From Flavobacteriales bacterium (lineage in GTDB: Bacteria > Bacteroidota > Bacteroidia > Flavobacteriales > UBA7430), in contig JAKMFX010000040.1 of NCBI GenBank assembly GCA_022425195.1, forward strand, positions 1 to 64,000: a DNA stretch of 64,000 bases, in the 5' to 3' direction. The position numbers and the translations under genes are program-made. Of this stretch, positions 20,382-30,144 are shown piece by piece. Every line of letters begins with the position of its first letter. The stretch's first letter is position 1. The notes under the pieces were generated by a model that was not told the origin of the DNA, made no database searches, and saw only the letters and a list, made by a program, of their open reading frames with translations.

Positions 20382-20515
20382 AGATAAACCATCGCATCAA
20401 TAATCAAATTCAAAAGGCTTTTAGTTATCATCCATGAGCTAAAAATGGAATACCCCATTCTAGATCAATGCGCAATGTCAGGAAAAAACTTATACTTAAT
20501 ACCTATCTTTACCAG

Positions 20516-21748
20516 ATGAAGATTCAAACGCATCAGTTGGACAATGGGATCCGCATCATTCACCACCCCGTGAAAAGCGCTGTAGCCCATTGTGGAATTA
20601 TGATCAACACAGGCTCTAGAGATGAAGCAGCTCCTGAACAAGGAATGGCCCACTTTATAGAGCATGCGTTATTTAAGGGGACTAAAAAACGCAAGCCCTT
20701 CCACATCCTAAGTCGATTGGAAGATGTGGGTGGCGAATTAAACGCCTACACGACAAAAGAAGAAACATGGTACTATGCTTCTTTTGTAAACAACTATTAC
20801 GAAAGATCGATTGAACTTTTGAGTGACCTCATCTTTAATGCCTCTCTTCCCGAAAAGGAGCTTGAGAAAGAGAAGGATGTCATCATGGATGAAATCTACT
20901 CCTACCTCGACAGTCCTTCCGAAGCCATTTTCGACGATTATGAAGAACTTATCTTCCATGGCCACCCCATAGGAAGAAACATCCTTGGGATGAAAAAAAC
21001 CCTTCGGAGGTTGAACTCAAAATCGGTTAAATCCTATATGCAACAGCATTACAACACCGACCAGATGATTTTGAGTTCGGTGGGCAATATCGATTTCAAC
21101 AAACTCGTTCGCTATGCCGAGAAACACCTAAATCACGTCCCAAGAAACAACCGAAAACACAAACGATTGAGCATTAACGGCTATGAGACGCGAGAGTTGG
21201 TCGTTAAAAAAGACATTCTTCAAGCCCATTGCATCATAGGGAACAGAGCCTACAGCGCCAACAATAAAAAAGCACAAACACTTATTTTACTGAATAATTT
21301 ATTGGGAGGTCCGGGAATGAATTCTAGACTGAACCTGGGGATTAGAGAAAAATACGGCTTCACCTATACCATTGAATCGAACTATACCACCTACCAAGAC
21401 ACTGGCGTCTGGAGCATCTATTTTGGCACGGAACCTCAAAGTGTTAAAAAAACCATCAAACTCATCTATAAAGAACTCAAAAAATTGCGGGAGGTGAAAC
21501 TGGGCCCACAACAATTAAAAAAGGCCAAACAACAGCTGATCGGTCAACTGGCAATTGCCCAAGAAAACAACTGCAATCTCATGCAGACCATTGCGAAAAG
21601 TTACCAAGCTTTTAATAAGGTGGAAAGCATTGAAGAAATGAATCAAAAGATTCTTGCCATTTCAGCTGAAGAGATTCAAGAGGTGGCTCGTGAAATCTTC
21701 AAGGAGGACCAATTGAGCAGTATCATATACGAACCCAAAGAAGCTTAG
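20516..21748 (+). CDS. M16 family (insulinase-like) zinc peptidase
   Basis: Inverted zinc motif HFIEH in GMAHFIEHALFKGTKKR; start at MKIQTHQLDNGIRIIHHP preferred over ORF-track start 20468. Confidence 0.92.
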   Translation: MKIQTHQLDNGIRIIHHPVKSAVAHCGIMINTGSRDEAAPEQGMAHFIEHALFKGTKKRKPFHILSRLEDVGGELNAYTTKEETWYYASFVNNYYERSIELLSDLIFNASLPEKELEKEKDVIMDEIYSYLDSPSEAIFDDYEELIFHGHPIGRNILGMKKTLRRLNSKSVKSYMQQHYNTDQMILSSVGNIDFNKLVRYAEKHLNHVPRNNRKHKRLSINGYETRELVVKKDILQAHCIIGNRAYSANNKKAQTLILLNNLLGGPGMNSRLNLGIREKYGFTYTIESNYTTYQDTGVWSIYFGTEPQSVKKTIKLIYKELKKLREVKLGPQQLKKAKQQLIGQLAIAQENNCNLMQTIAKSYQAFNKVESIEEMNQKILAISAEEIQEVAREIFKEDQLSSIIYEPKEA

Positions 21749-21749
21749 C

Positions 21750-22394
21750 ATGGAATTTATTTCTAAGGAACTCGACCAATATTGCAACGAACATACGAGC
21801 CCCGAATGCGAAACCCTTCGCTCATTAAATCACGAAACGCATACCTCGGTACTCAACCCACGAATGATTTCTGGTAACCTTCAGGGACAGTTCCTAACGA
21901 TGATCAGTCGTATGCTCAAAGCAAAATGCATTCTCGAAATAGGTACTTACACGGGTTACTCTGCCATATGCCTCGCAAAAGGACTTCCCCCGGAGGGCGT
22001 AATTCATACCATTGATGTCAACGAGGAACTGGAAGATATGACCACTCGATATTTTAAAAAAGCGGGATTTGAACACCAAATTGTTCAACATATTGGAGAG
22101 GCAAGCGAAATTATTCCTCAACTAGATCTAGACATAGACTTGGCATTTATCGATGCTGACAAAAAAAATTACCCGCTCTATTTTGATCTTTTGATCGATA
22201 AAATAAATCCGGGAGGATGGGTCATCGCTGATAATGTATTGTGGTCAGGTAAGGTCCTTGAAAAATTAGATCCTTCAGACAAAGCAACCCAAGCACTCTT
22301 GGAATACAACGAAAAAGTTCAAGAGCATCCGGACGTCGAAAACCTGTTACTTCCACTAAGAGACGGTCTGATGATCTGTCGTAAAAAGAGCTAG
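21750..22394 (+). CDS. SAM-dependent O-methyltransferase (class I, CCoAOMT-like)
   Basis: 214 aa; ILEIGTYTGYSAICLAKGLPPEGVIHTID, DLAFIDADKKNYPLYFD, VIADNVLWSGKV. Confidence 0.93.
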   Translation: MEFISKELDQYCNEHTSPECETLRSLNHETHTSVLNPRMISGNLQGQFLTMISRMLKAKCILEIGTYTGYSAICLAKGLPPEGVIHTIDVNEELEDMTTRYFKKAGFEHQIVQHIGEASEIIPQLDLDIDLAFIDADKKNYPLYFDLLIDKINPGGWVIADNVLWSGKVLEKLDPSDKATQALLEYNEKVQEHPDVENLLLPLRDGLMICRKKS

Positions 22395-22425
22395 CAAGAA
22401 AAACCATTCACCAATGGATGTCGAC

Positions 22426-22803
22426 TTATGATGACGATGTTGATCCCGTTTTGTAGAGCACATACAGAACAAACAAACAACAAAGTACACTCAGCAATAC
22501 ATTGAGAAACGCAAGTAGACTTTGACCGTTTTTGAGCATTTCGAAAGTCTCAAAGCTAAAGGTCGAAAAAGTACTAAAGCCACCACAAAAACCGGTAACC
22601 ACAAAAAACTTCCACGTGTTGTTTAAGCCCATCTTCTCCTGGAAGAAATACACAAAAGAGGCCAAAATAAGGGTGCTTATTACATTTGAAAACAAAGTAG
22701 CATAGGCAAAATACGAACTAAAATACATTGAGATGTATCTGCTTAATGCATAACGACACAAACTGCCCAATCCACCTCCAATAAATACTGCAACTAAATT
22801 CAT
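22426..22803 (-). CDS. crcB: Fluoride exporter CrcB/Fluc
   Basis: 125 aa; GGGLGSLCRYALSR, GFCGGFSTFSTFSFE. Confidence 0.95.
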   Translation of the reverse strand: MNLVAVFIGGGLGSLCRYALSRYISMYFSSYFAYATLFSNVISTLILASFVYFFQEKMGLNNTWKFFVVTGFCGGFSTFSTFSFETFEMLKNGQSLLAFLNVLLSVLCCLFVLYVLYKTGSTSSS

Positions 22804-23369
22804 AGCACCGAAGGGTATTTTTTCTTAATCTTCTTAGCAACTGTCCATATCACCTTGGCAATGAACACACCTAAAATGGCTCCGCCAAGGATATCAAGCG
22901 GGTAATGCTTTCCTACGTATATCCTACTATAACCAACTATAATCGCCCATGAGTAAAACAGATAAGGTATGTGTTTTCGCTCAGAGAAAACAGAAGATAC
23001 GATCGCTGCTAGGGCAAAGAAGTTCGCTGCATGGGAGGATACAAACCCATACAAGCCCCCCTTGGAAACCAGCAATCTAATTTGATCCACTAATTCAGGC
23101 GCATGACTTGGCCTAAGGCGCATAAATACATTCTTAAAACCATGAACAGATATGAAATCTGCCAAACCTACCGCAACGGAAATAATGATTAAGCCCACCC
23201 AAAAATGCTTTCGATACTCTTTGACTAATAAAAATACAATCAGAAGGAAAAGCGGAATGGCAGATCGTGTACTAGAGACGAAAACCCAAAAGGCATCCCA
23301 GGTTTCCGTACCGGCACCATTCAACATCAAGAACAAGTCTTGATCTACTTGTAATAATTTACTAAGCAT
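22800..23369 (-). CDS. PAP2 family membrane phosphatase
   Basis: 189 aa; RLRPSH..., [35 protein letters not shown] acid-phosphatase motifs. Confidence 0.93.
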   Translation of the reverse strand: MLSKLLQVDQDLFLMLNGAGTETWDAFWVFVSSTRSAIPLFLLIVFLLVKEYRKHFWVGLIIISVAVGLADFISVHGFKNVFMRLRPSHAPELVDQIRLLVSKGGLYGFVSSHAANFFALAAIVSSVFSERKHIPYLFYSWAIIVGYSRIYVGKHYPLDILGGAILGVFIAKVIWTVAKKIKKKYPSVL

Positions 23370-24360
23370 TTAATTGGTTCCAGATTAAATCTTTCAACTC
23401 CGTCAGACCCTGTTGTGAGACAGAAGAGAAGAAAATGGTTTTCACTCCTTTTGGCAAGGTCTTCTCTACCTCTATTCTCAACTCCTCATCCAACATGTCT
23501 GATTTGGAAATCCCCAATAAGCGATCCTTATCTAACAATTCTGGATTGTAGGTTTCCAATTCCTTAAGTAGAATCTTGTATTCCGATTCGATGTCATCAG
23601 CATCTGCCGGCACTAAAAACATCAAAGTAGAATTCCGCTCAATATGTCGTAAAAAACGGAGACCCAAGCCCTTGCCTTCGCTTGCTCCTTCAATGATACC
23701 AGGTATATCTGCCATTACAAAAGAACGATCGTCTCTGTAAGAGACTATTCCCAAATTGGGAACTAAAGTGGTAAAGGGATAGTTGGCCACTTTTGGCTTA
23801 GCTGCAGAAATTACAGACAGCAACGTGGACTTCCCAGCATTTGGGAACCCTACCAAACCTACGTCGGCCAGTACCTTAAGCTCCAAAACATTCCATCCTT
23901 CATCTCCATCAGTGCCAGGCTGAGCATATCTTGGCGTTTGTCGAACTGAATTTTTAAACCACGAGTTCCCTCTTCCACCCAAACCCCCTTGTCTGAGGAT
24001 TACTTCTTCGCCATGTGCAGTAATTTCAAAAAGAACTTCGCCCGTCTCTGCATCTTTGGCTACCGTTCCCAGAGGAACTTCTACATATTGGTCTTCGCCG
24101 TCATCACCAAAGCTGTTGTTGGAAGATCCATTACCTCCTCTACCCGCTTTGATGTGTCGTTTGTATTTTAAATGTAGCAAAGTCCACATTTGGTCATTAC
24201 CTCTCAAATAGACGTTTCCTCCTCTACCGCCATCACCGCCGTCAGGACCACCTTTTGCGGTTAAACGAGAGCGATGTAGGTGAACAGAACCTGCTCCACC
24301 ATGACCGGCAGCGCAGTGTATCTTGACATAGTCAACAAAGTTAGATCCGTTTACAGCCAC
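23362..24360 (-). CDS. obgE: GTPase Obg/CgtA
   Basis: 332 aa; [45 protein letters not shown] and [13 protein letters not shown]. Confidence 0.97.
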   Translation of the reverse strand: MAVNGSNFVDYVKIHCAAGHGGAGSVHLHRSRLTAKGGPDGGDGGRGGNVYLRGNDQMWTLLHLKYKRHIKAGRGGNGSSNNSFGDDGEDQYVEVPLGTVAKDAETGEVLFEITAHGEEVILRQGGLGGRGNSWFKNSVRQTPRYAQPGTDGDEGWNVLELKVLADVGLVGFPNAGKSTLLSVISAAKPKVANYPFTTLVPNLGIVSYRDDRSFVMADIPGIIEGASEGKGLGLRFLRHIERNSTLMFLVPADADDIESEYKILLKELETYNPELLDKDRLLGISKSDMLDEELRIEVEKTLPKGVKTIFFSSVSQQGLTELKDLIWNQLNA

Positions 24361-24935
24361 TATACTAAAGCGTCTATTTCTTTACAAAGTCTATGAGTAA
24401 TTGACTCAATAGATCCGACACCTTCTACCCCAACAAATTTATTTTGTGCAGTGTAATAATCCTTTAATATGGCTGTTTCCGTCTCATAAACCTGGATTCT
24501 ATTTTTAATGACATCGCGATTTTGATCATCCGCTCGTCCGCTTGACTTACCTCTCTCTAAAAGTCTTGAAATCAATTCTTGCTCTTCAACTTCTAAAGCC
24601 AACATGGCCGTAATTTCAATCCCTTTTGAATCTAAAAAAAGATCCAAAGCCTCTGCCTGAGCAGTTGTTCTTGGAAAACCATCGAAGATAAAACCCTTGG
24701 CATCAGGGTTGTTGTTGACTTCAGCTTCCAACATGGAAATCGTTACCTCATCTGGAACCAATGCACCCTTATCAATATAGGATTTGGCGAGAGTTCCCAG
24801 TTCGGTTCCTTCTTTCATATTGAATCTAAAGATGTCTCCAGTAGAAAGGTGTACCAAATTATAAGCTTCAATTAAACAGGCTGACTGGGTTCCTTTCCCT
24901 GCACCTGGAGGTCCAAATAAAACAATATTTAACAT
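24360..24935 (-). CDS. adk: Adenylate kinase
   Basis: 191 aa; [34 protein letters not shown]. Confidence 0.97.
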   Translation of the reverse strand: MLNIVLFGPPGAGKGTQSACLIEAYNLVHLSTGDIFRFNMKEGTELGTLAKSYIDKGALVPDEVTISMLEAEVNNNPDAKGFIFDGFPRTTAQAEALDLFLDSKGIEITAMLALEVEEQELISRLLERGKSSGRADDQNRDVIKNRIQVYETETAILKDYYTAQNKFVGVEGVGSIESITHRLCKEIDALV

Positions 24936-24944
24936 ATTTTATAT

Positions 24945-25481
24945 TTAAGCTTTCGCCAATTGATAAACGTGATTTAAATTTCGGCCTAAGCCGTTATAAT
25001 CTAGGCCGTAACCTACAATAAAGTTGTTAGGTATTTCAAAACCTACAAAATTTATATGCCTATTTCCTTGATAAACTTCAGGCTTGTAAAATAGAGTAGC
25101 AATTTCACAGGCCCTACCTTTCTGCTTGAAAATATCATCAATTTTTGAAAGGGTTTTCCCGGTATCCACGATGTCCTCCAAGACGATGATGGGATTTTCA
25201 CTTAAAACCTCTTTCAGCCCGATGAGTTTATTAACCTTTCCTGAACTTTCGAGCCCATCATAAGAGCTCAATTTCACAAATGATATTTCACAATCACCCG
25301 GGAAGGCACGAAGCAAATCGGATGCAAAAACAAAAGAGCCATTCAATATGGCAACAAAATGAGGAACTTGACCTTTTAAACTTTGATGGATTTCAACAGC
25401 AAGGTCAACTACCCGCTCCTTTATCAATCGATCTTCAAGGTAAATTTCAAAGTCCAAATCGTGAACCTTAAGCTTTTTCAT
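24945..25481 (-). CDS. hpt: Hypoxanthine phosphoribosyltransferase
   Basis: PRPP loop IIVLEDIVDTGKTLSKI; start MKKLKVHDLDFEIYL chosen over the extended ORF start at 25565. Confidence 0.93.
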   Translation of the reverse strand: MKKLKVHDLDFEIYLEDRLIKERVVDLAVEIHQSLKGQVPHFVAILNGSFVFASDLLRAFPGDCEISFVKLSSYDGLESSGKVNKLIGLKEVLSENPIIVLEDIVDTGKTLSKIDDIFKQKGRACEIATLFYKPEVYQGNRHINFVGFEIPNNFIVGYGLDYNGLGRNLNHVYQLAKA

Positions 25482-25627
25482 ACCGAACAAAAATACATTA
25501 AAATAAATTGACATTATACAAACCAAAAACATCAATTTTTTTTGCGTCAAAAAGATAAATAACAAACCTCTTTACATCCCATAATTGTAAAGTAAATCCT
25601 TTCATTCTTCTTTTGTGAAAAATGCTT

Positions 25628-25656
25628 TTGTACATCATAATGAATCATTATTTTTG
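25628..25656 (+). promoter_or_regulatory. Bacteroidota-type promoter for purE
   Basis: TTG (25628-25630) - N18 - TATTTTTG (25649-25656), shortly before the purE start. Confidence 0.55.
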
Positions 25657-25673
25657 TAAAAAAATATTTGACC

Positions 25674-26186
25674 ATGAAAGCAGTAGTTAGCATCATTATG
25701 GGGAGCACATCAGACTGGCCCGTAATGCAAAAAGCAGCAAAATTCTTAAACGACTTAGAAATTCCATTTGAAGTAAATGCACTTTCAGCACATAGAACTC
25801 CCGAGCAAGTAGAGGCCTATGCGTCAAAAGCTTATCAAGAAGGCGTGAAAGTTATCATCGCTGGTGCCGGTGGTGCCGCTCACCTTCCCGGAGTTATGGC
25901 AGCGTTTACACCTCTTCCAATTATTGGCGTACCTTGTCGATCTTCTATCTCTATTGACGGATGGGATTCTATCCTATCTATTCTTCAAATGCCTCCAGGC
26001 ATCCCTGTAGCAACCGTTGGTCTTGATGCAGCTCAAAATGCAGCTATTCTTGCCGTTCAAATGATTGCTACTGGAGATACTGAGGTCATGGAAAAGCTCG
26101 TTGCCTACAAAGAATCTCTCAAGAAAAAAATCATCAAAGCCAACGAAGATTTGAGTGAGTTTAAATTTGACTACAGAGTATCCTAA
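25674..26186 (+). CDS. purE: 5-(carboxyamino)imidazole ribonucleotide mutase (class I PurE)
   Basis: MKAVVSIIMGSTSDWPVMQ, SAHRTPEQ, IAGAGGAAHLPGVMAA. Alternative start at 25668. Confidence 0.96.
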   Translation: MKAVVSIIMGSTSDWPVMQKAAKFLNDLEIPFEVNALSAHRTPEQVEAYASKAYQEGVKVIIAGAGGAAHLPGVMAAFTPLPIIGVPCRSSISIDGWDSILSILQMPPGIPVATVGLDAAQNAAILAVQMIATGDTEVMEKLVAYKESLKKKIIKANEDLSEFKFDYRVS

Positions 26187-26225
26187 ACAGCGATGCCTAC
26201 TGACAATCACATAACACATTGAATT

Positions 26226-26267
26226 GAATACAAAAAAACCCTTTGCTAAAAGGGTTTTTTTGTATTC
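26226..26267. terminator. Long perfect hairpin / terminator
   Basis: 19-bp perfect stem GAATACAAAAAAACCCTTT-GCTA-AAAGGGTTTTTTTGTATTC downstream of purE. Confidence 0.9.
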
Positions 26268-26284
26268 GCTTAATACCTATTGGC

Positions 26285-27022
26285 ATGAAAAAACTCTTAC
26301 TCCTCTTCCTACTATCAAGCTATGCAATCCAGGCGCAAGATGCTTATGACATCATCAAGCGCTCTGATGATCACCTGCGTGGTGCAAGCAACAAAGCCGA
26401 GATGAGTATAGAGATACAAAGGCCTAAATGGTCGAGAACTATGGAGGTGAAAGCCTGGGCTTTGGGCAGTGAATATTCATTTATACTGGTTCAGGCACCA
26501 GCCAGAGATAAGGGTACCGTTTTTTTAAAACGAGAGAATGAAATTTGGAACTGGCAGCCCAAAATTGAAAAAGTCATTAAGCTTCCTCCATCTATGATGA
26601 TGCAATCTTGGATGGGCTCAGACTTCACAAATGATGACCTGATTAAAGAATCTTCCATACTTACCGACTACACACATGAAATCATCGGAGACACCACATT
26701 ACTGGAGAGGCCCTGCCACATCATCGAACTTACCGCAAAAGAAGATGCTGCCGTCGTTTGGGGAAAAATAAATCTATACATAGACAAAAAAGACTTCCTA
26801 CAAATGGCCTCTGAATTTTATGATGAAGACGGTTACTTAATCAATAAAATGGATGCATCCGACATTAAATACTTTGGAGACAAAATTCTTCCAGCTACCC
26901 TAAAAATGACTCCTTTTGAAGAAGAAGGTCAAAGAACCATTCTTCAATATAAATCTATGGAATATAACATCGACATCAACGAGAGCTTTTTTACGCAACA
27001 GAACATGAAAAGACTGCGCTAA
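26285..27022 (+). CDS. Outer-membrane lipoprotein-sorting protein, LolA-like periplasmic carrier
   Basis: Signal peptide MKKLLLLFLLSSYAIQAQ; DAYDIIKRSDDHLRGASNKAEMSIEIQRPKWSRTMEVKAWA, PPSMMMQSWMGSDFTNDDL typical of the LolA-like lipoprotein-sorting family. Confidence 0.82.
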   Translation: MKKLLLLFLLSSYAIQAQDAYDIIKRSDDHLRGASNKAEMSIEIQRPKWSRTMEVKAWALGSEYSFILVQAPARDKGTVFLKRENEIWNWQPKIEKVIKLPPSMMMQSWMGSDFTNDDLIKESSILTDYTHEIIGDTTLLERPCHIIELTAKEDAAVVWGKINLYIDKKDFLQMASEFYDEDGYLINKMDASDIKYFGDKILPATLKMTPFEEEGQRTILQYKSMEYNIDINESFFTQQNMKRLR

Positions 27023-28242
27023 TGATGATCTTAAAAATGGCTTGGCGAAATATCTGGCGAAACAAACGCAGAAGTATCATCACGATTTCTTCTATTTTTT
27101 GTGCGGTATTTTTTGCGGTATTTGCTCGATCATTTCAAATAGGCGTATACGATAAAATGGTCTCCAATATGGTCGGAATGTATACCGGCTACCTTCAAAT
27201 TCAACAAGAAGGCTTTTGGCAAGAGCAAAGTATCGACAACAGCTTTGTCCCTGACCAAAGCGTCCGAGACTTACTTGACAACCACAATAACATCGATGAA
27301 TACAATACGCGCCTTGAGAGCTTTGCGCTAACGGCCTCTGAAAATCTCACAAAAGGAGCCATCGTAATGGGAGTGAATTTTGAGAAAGAAGATCTCCTAA
27401 TGGATTTATCTCCAAAGATAAGAGCGGGGGAATTTCCAAACGAAATTAGCTCCTCACTTCTTATTAGTGAGGGCTTAGCAGATTACTATGAGCTTAATAT
27501 AGGAGACAGTCTGATTCTTTTGGGACAAGGTTTTCACGGAGCAAGTGCAAATGGTATTTTTCCGATTCAGGGTATCGTAAAGCTGCCAATGCCCAATCTT
27601 AACGACCGACTTGTGTTCATGCCTATTCTTGCCGCACAAGAACTCTTCGCGGCTCCAGAGAGAATAACTTCCATGGTTCTTCAAATTGATGAACCCTCAA
27701 AACTCAACAAAATCAAAACTGATCTTGGAGGAAAATTGAACAGAGATACCTATGACCTTCTAGATTGGAAACAATTACTCCCCGAATTGGTTCAAACCAT
27801 TCAAGCGGATAGCGCCGGAGGGATCATTATTCTGGGTATCCTTTACATGATTGTTACCTTCGGAATATTGGGAACGCTATTGATGATGACGGCAGAGCGT
27901 ATGTATGAATTTGGGATTCTTGTTTCCATAGGAATGCGAAAGGGAAAATTAATCCTTACCGTAGTGCTTGAAAGCTTAATGATGGGAGTTTTAGGCGTAA
28001 TCTTTGGCGTTATTGGAATCACTCCCGTTCGCTACTATTTTTACCTAAACCCTATACGACTGCAAGCAAAAGCAGCAGATTCCATCGAAGCCTTTGGCTT
28101 TGAACCCGTAATTCCCGCATCGCTCGATCCACAAATTGCCATCAATCACGCAGCGATTGTTCTGCTGATTGTCCTTCTCTGTACCTTATATCCGATTGCT
28201 GTGATCTTAAAACTAAAACCCATTAAAGCCATGCGATCCTGA
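27022..28242 (+). CDS. ABC transporter permease, FtsX/MacB/LolC-E type (subunit 1)
   Basis: 406 aa; MAWRNIWRNKRRSIITISSIFCAVFFAVF N-terminal TM, three C-terminal TM segments, ...ILKLKPIKAMRS end. Confidence 0.9.
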   Translation: MMILKMAWRNIWRNKRRSIITISSIFCAVFFAVFARSFQIGVYDKMVSNMVGMYTGYLQIQQEGFWQEQSIDNSFVPDQSVRDLLDNHNNIDEYNTRLESFALTASENLTKGAIVMGVNFEKEDLLMDLSPKIRAGEFPNEISSSLLISEGLADYYELNIGDSLILLGQGFHGASANGIFPIQGIVKLPMPNLNDRLVFMPILAAQELFAAPERITSMVLQIDEPSKLNKIKTDLGGKLNRDTYDLLDWKQLLPELVQTIQADSAGGIIILGILYMIVTFGILGTLLMMTAERMYEFGILVSIGMRKGKLILTVVLESLMMGVLGVIFGVIGITPVRYYFYLNPIRLQAKAADSIEAFGFEPVIPASLDPQIAINHAAIVLLIVLLCTLYPIAVILKLKPIKAMRS

Positions 28243-29459
28243 TGAAAACGACGCTAAAAATAGCTTGGAGAAATATCTGGCGAACCCCCTTACGGTCTCT
28301 CATAGTCATAGGTTCAATTGTCCTCGGGATTTGGGCGGGTATTTTCGTTGTCGCTTTTTGCTATGGGCTGAACAAGCAAAGAACGACAAGCAGTATTGAA
28401 AGCGCCATCTCTCACATTCAAATTCATCATCCCGAGTTTCGACAAAATTTTGAAGGTAAATTTGTACTTGAAGAACCAAAAGCATTAAAAGAGACCCTAG
28501 AAAATGAGGAAGGGGTAAAAGCATATGCCTTTCGTTCTCTTTTATTCGGAATGATCAATTCACCCATAAAAAGTAATGGTGTTCAAATCATTGGAGTTCA
28601 TAAAGACGAAGAAAAAAAGGTCACAAACCTACATTCCAAAATCACTGCAGGAACCTACTTCGAGACCAAACGTAAAAACGCGATCCTCATTGGTGAGGCT
28701 CTTGCTGAGAAATTAAAAGTAAGACTCCGATCTAAGGTCGTTTTGACATTTCAAGATCAAGAAAATAACATCATCTCCGGAGCCTTTCGGGTTTGCGGTA
28801 TTTTCAAAACTCAATACACCAAATACGATGAAAATCACGTATTCATCCAAAACAAGGATCTTCACCGTCTTCTGAAGACGGAATCCTACCACCAAGCGGC
28901 ACTATTAAGTCATTCATTGGAGGACGTTGATGAAACAACACATTCATTAGAATCCAAGTTGAAAAACTACGATGTAAAAGATTGGAAAAGAATTTCACCT
29001 GAACTTGCATATGCTGATGAGGTTATGGAAACATGGCTTTTCCTCATCATGATTATTATCATGTTGGCTCTTATTTTTGGCATCATAAACACCATGCTTA
29101 TGGCCGTATTTGAGCGAAGAAAAGAACTGGGTATGCTCATGGCAATCGGAATGAATAAGTCGAAAGTATTTATGCTGATTCTTACCGAAACACTTCTCCT
29201 TTCCCTAGTTGGAGCGCCCAGCGGGATGCTCTTGGGAGCACTTACCATAAAAATTACCTCGCAAACTGGTATTGACCTTTCTGTTGTAGGTGATGGGCTT
29301 CAATCTGTAGGACTGGGGAACATCATCTATCCTGTAATCGACCCCTGGTTTTATGCATTTATAAGCATCTTGGTCTTTGTATTTACGCTTATCTCTGCGA
29401 TATACCCATCCAAAAAAGCCCTTAAACTCAAACCTACAGAAGCCATTAGAACCCTGTGA
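28242..29459 (+). CDS. ABC transporter permease, FtsX/MacB/LolC-E type (subunit 2)
   Basis: 405 aa; LKIAWRNIWRTPLRSLIVIGSIVLGIWAG, C-terminal TM bundle, KKALKLKPTEAIRTL. Confidence 0.9.
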   Translation: MKTTLKIAWRNIWRTPLRSLIVIGSIVLGIWAGIFVVAFCYGLNKQRTTSSIESAISHIQIHHPEFRQNFEGKFVLEEPKALKETLENEEGVKAYAFRSLLFGMINSPIKSNGVQIIGVHKDEEKKVTNLHSKITAGTYFETKRKNAILIGEALAEKLKVRLRSKVVLTFQDQENNIISGAFRVCGIFKTQYTKYDENHVFIQNKDLHRLLKTESYHQAALLSHSLEDVDETTHSLESKLKNYDVKDWKRISPELAYADEVMETWLFLIMIIIMLALIFGIINTMLMAVFERRKELGMLMAIGMNKSKVFMLILTETLLLSLVGAPSGMLLGALTIKITSQTGIDLSVVGDGLQSVGLGNIIYPVIDPWFYAFISILVFVFTLISAIYPSKKALKLKPTEAIRTL

Positions 29460-29460
29460 T

Positions 29461-30144
29461 ATGGAAATCATAAAAACAAAAAATCTTAGCAAACTCTACA
29501 AAAACAACGAACTTGAAGTTCTGGCCGTCGACGGGGTAAGTTTATCAATTCGTCAAGGAGAATTTACCGCTATCGTGGGACCATCAGGATCGGGGAAAAC
29601 GACGCTATTGAACATGATTGGCGGTTTAGACGCTATCAGTGATGGGTCCGTAGAAATAGCAGGCACCAACATCAATTCCATGAATGAAAATGAATTGATT
29701 GATTTCCGTTTGAAAAATATCGGATTCGTCTTTCAAGCCTATAACTTAATCCCCGTGCTTACCGCCAAAGAAAATGTTGAATTTATTATGCTTCTGCAGG
29801 GCATCTCACCAGAAGAAAGAAAAAAGCGAAGTGAAGAACTCTTGACACAAGTAGGCCTAGAAGATAAATTTAATGTACGTCCGAATCAGCTCTCAGGAGG
29901 TCAGCAACAGCGCGTTGCAGTGGCAAGAGCCCTTGCATCAAGACCTCGATTTATTTTAGCGGATGAACCCACAGCAAATCTAGACAGTCAGTCGACCTCA
30001 AAACTTCTAGACATCATGGCTGAAATGAATAAAAAAGAGAACATTACCTTTTTATTTTCAACACACGACCAAAGAGTCATTGACAAGGCCCGACGAATCG
30101 TTACGATTGAAGATGGTAAAATCATAAGCGATGAAGTACGTTAA
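29461..30144 (+). CDS. ABC transporter ATP-binding protein, LolD/MacB type
   Basis: GPSGSGKTTLLNMIGGLD Walker A, LSGGQQQRVAVARAL signature, ILADEPTANLDS; start MEIIKTKNLSKLYK preferred over 29377. Confidence 0.95.
   Translation: MEIIKTKNLSKLYKNNELEVLAVDGVSLSIRQGEFTAIVGPSGSGKTTLLNMIGGLDAISDGSVEIAGTNINSMNENELIDFRLKNIGFVFQAYNLIPVLTAKENVEFIMLLQGISPEERKKRSEELLTQVGLEDKFNVRPNQLSGGQQQRVAVARALASRPRFILADEPTANLDSQSTSKLLDIMAEMNKKENITFLFSTHDQRVIDKARRIVTIEDGKIISDEVR

Noticed and set aside
22404-22425. Possible terminator between the convergent O-methyltransferase and crcB genes
   Set aside because: No stable stem with T-tract visible in the short gap.
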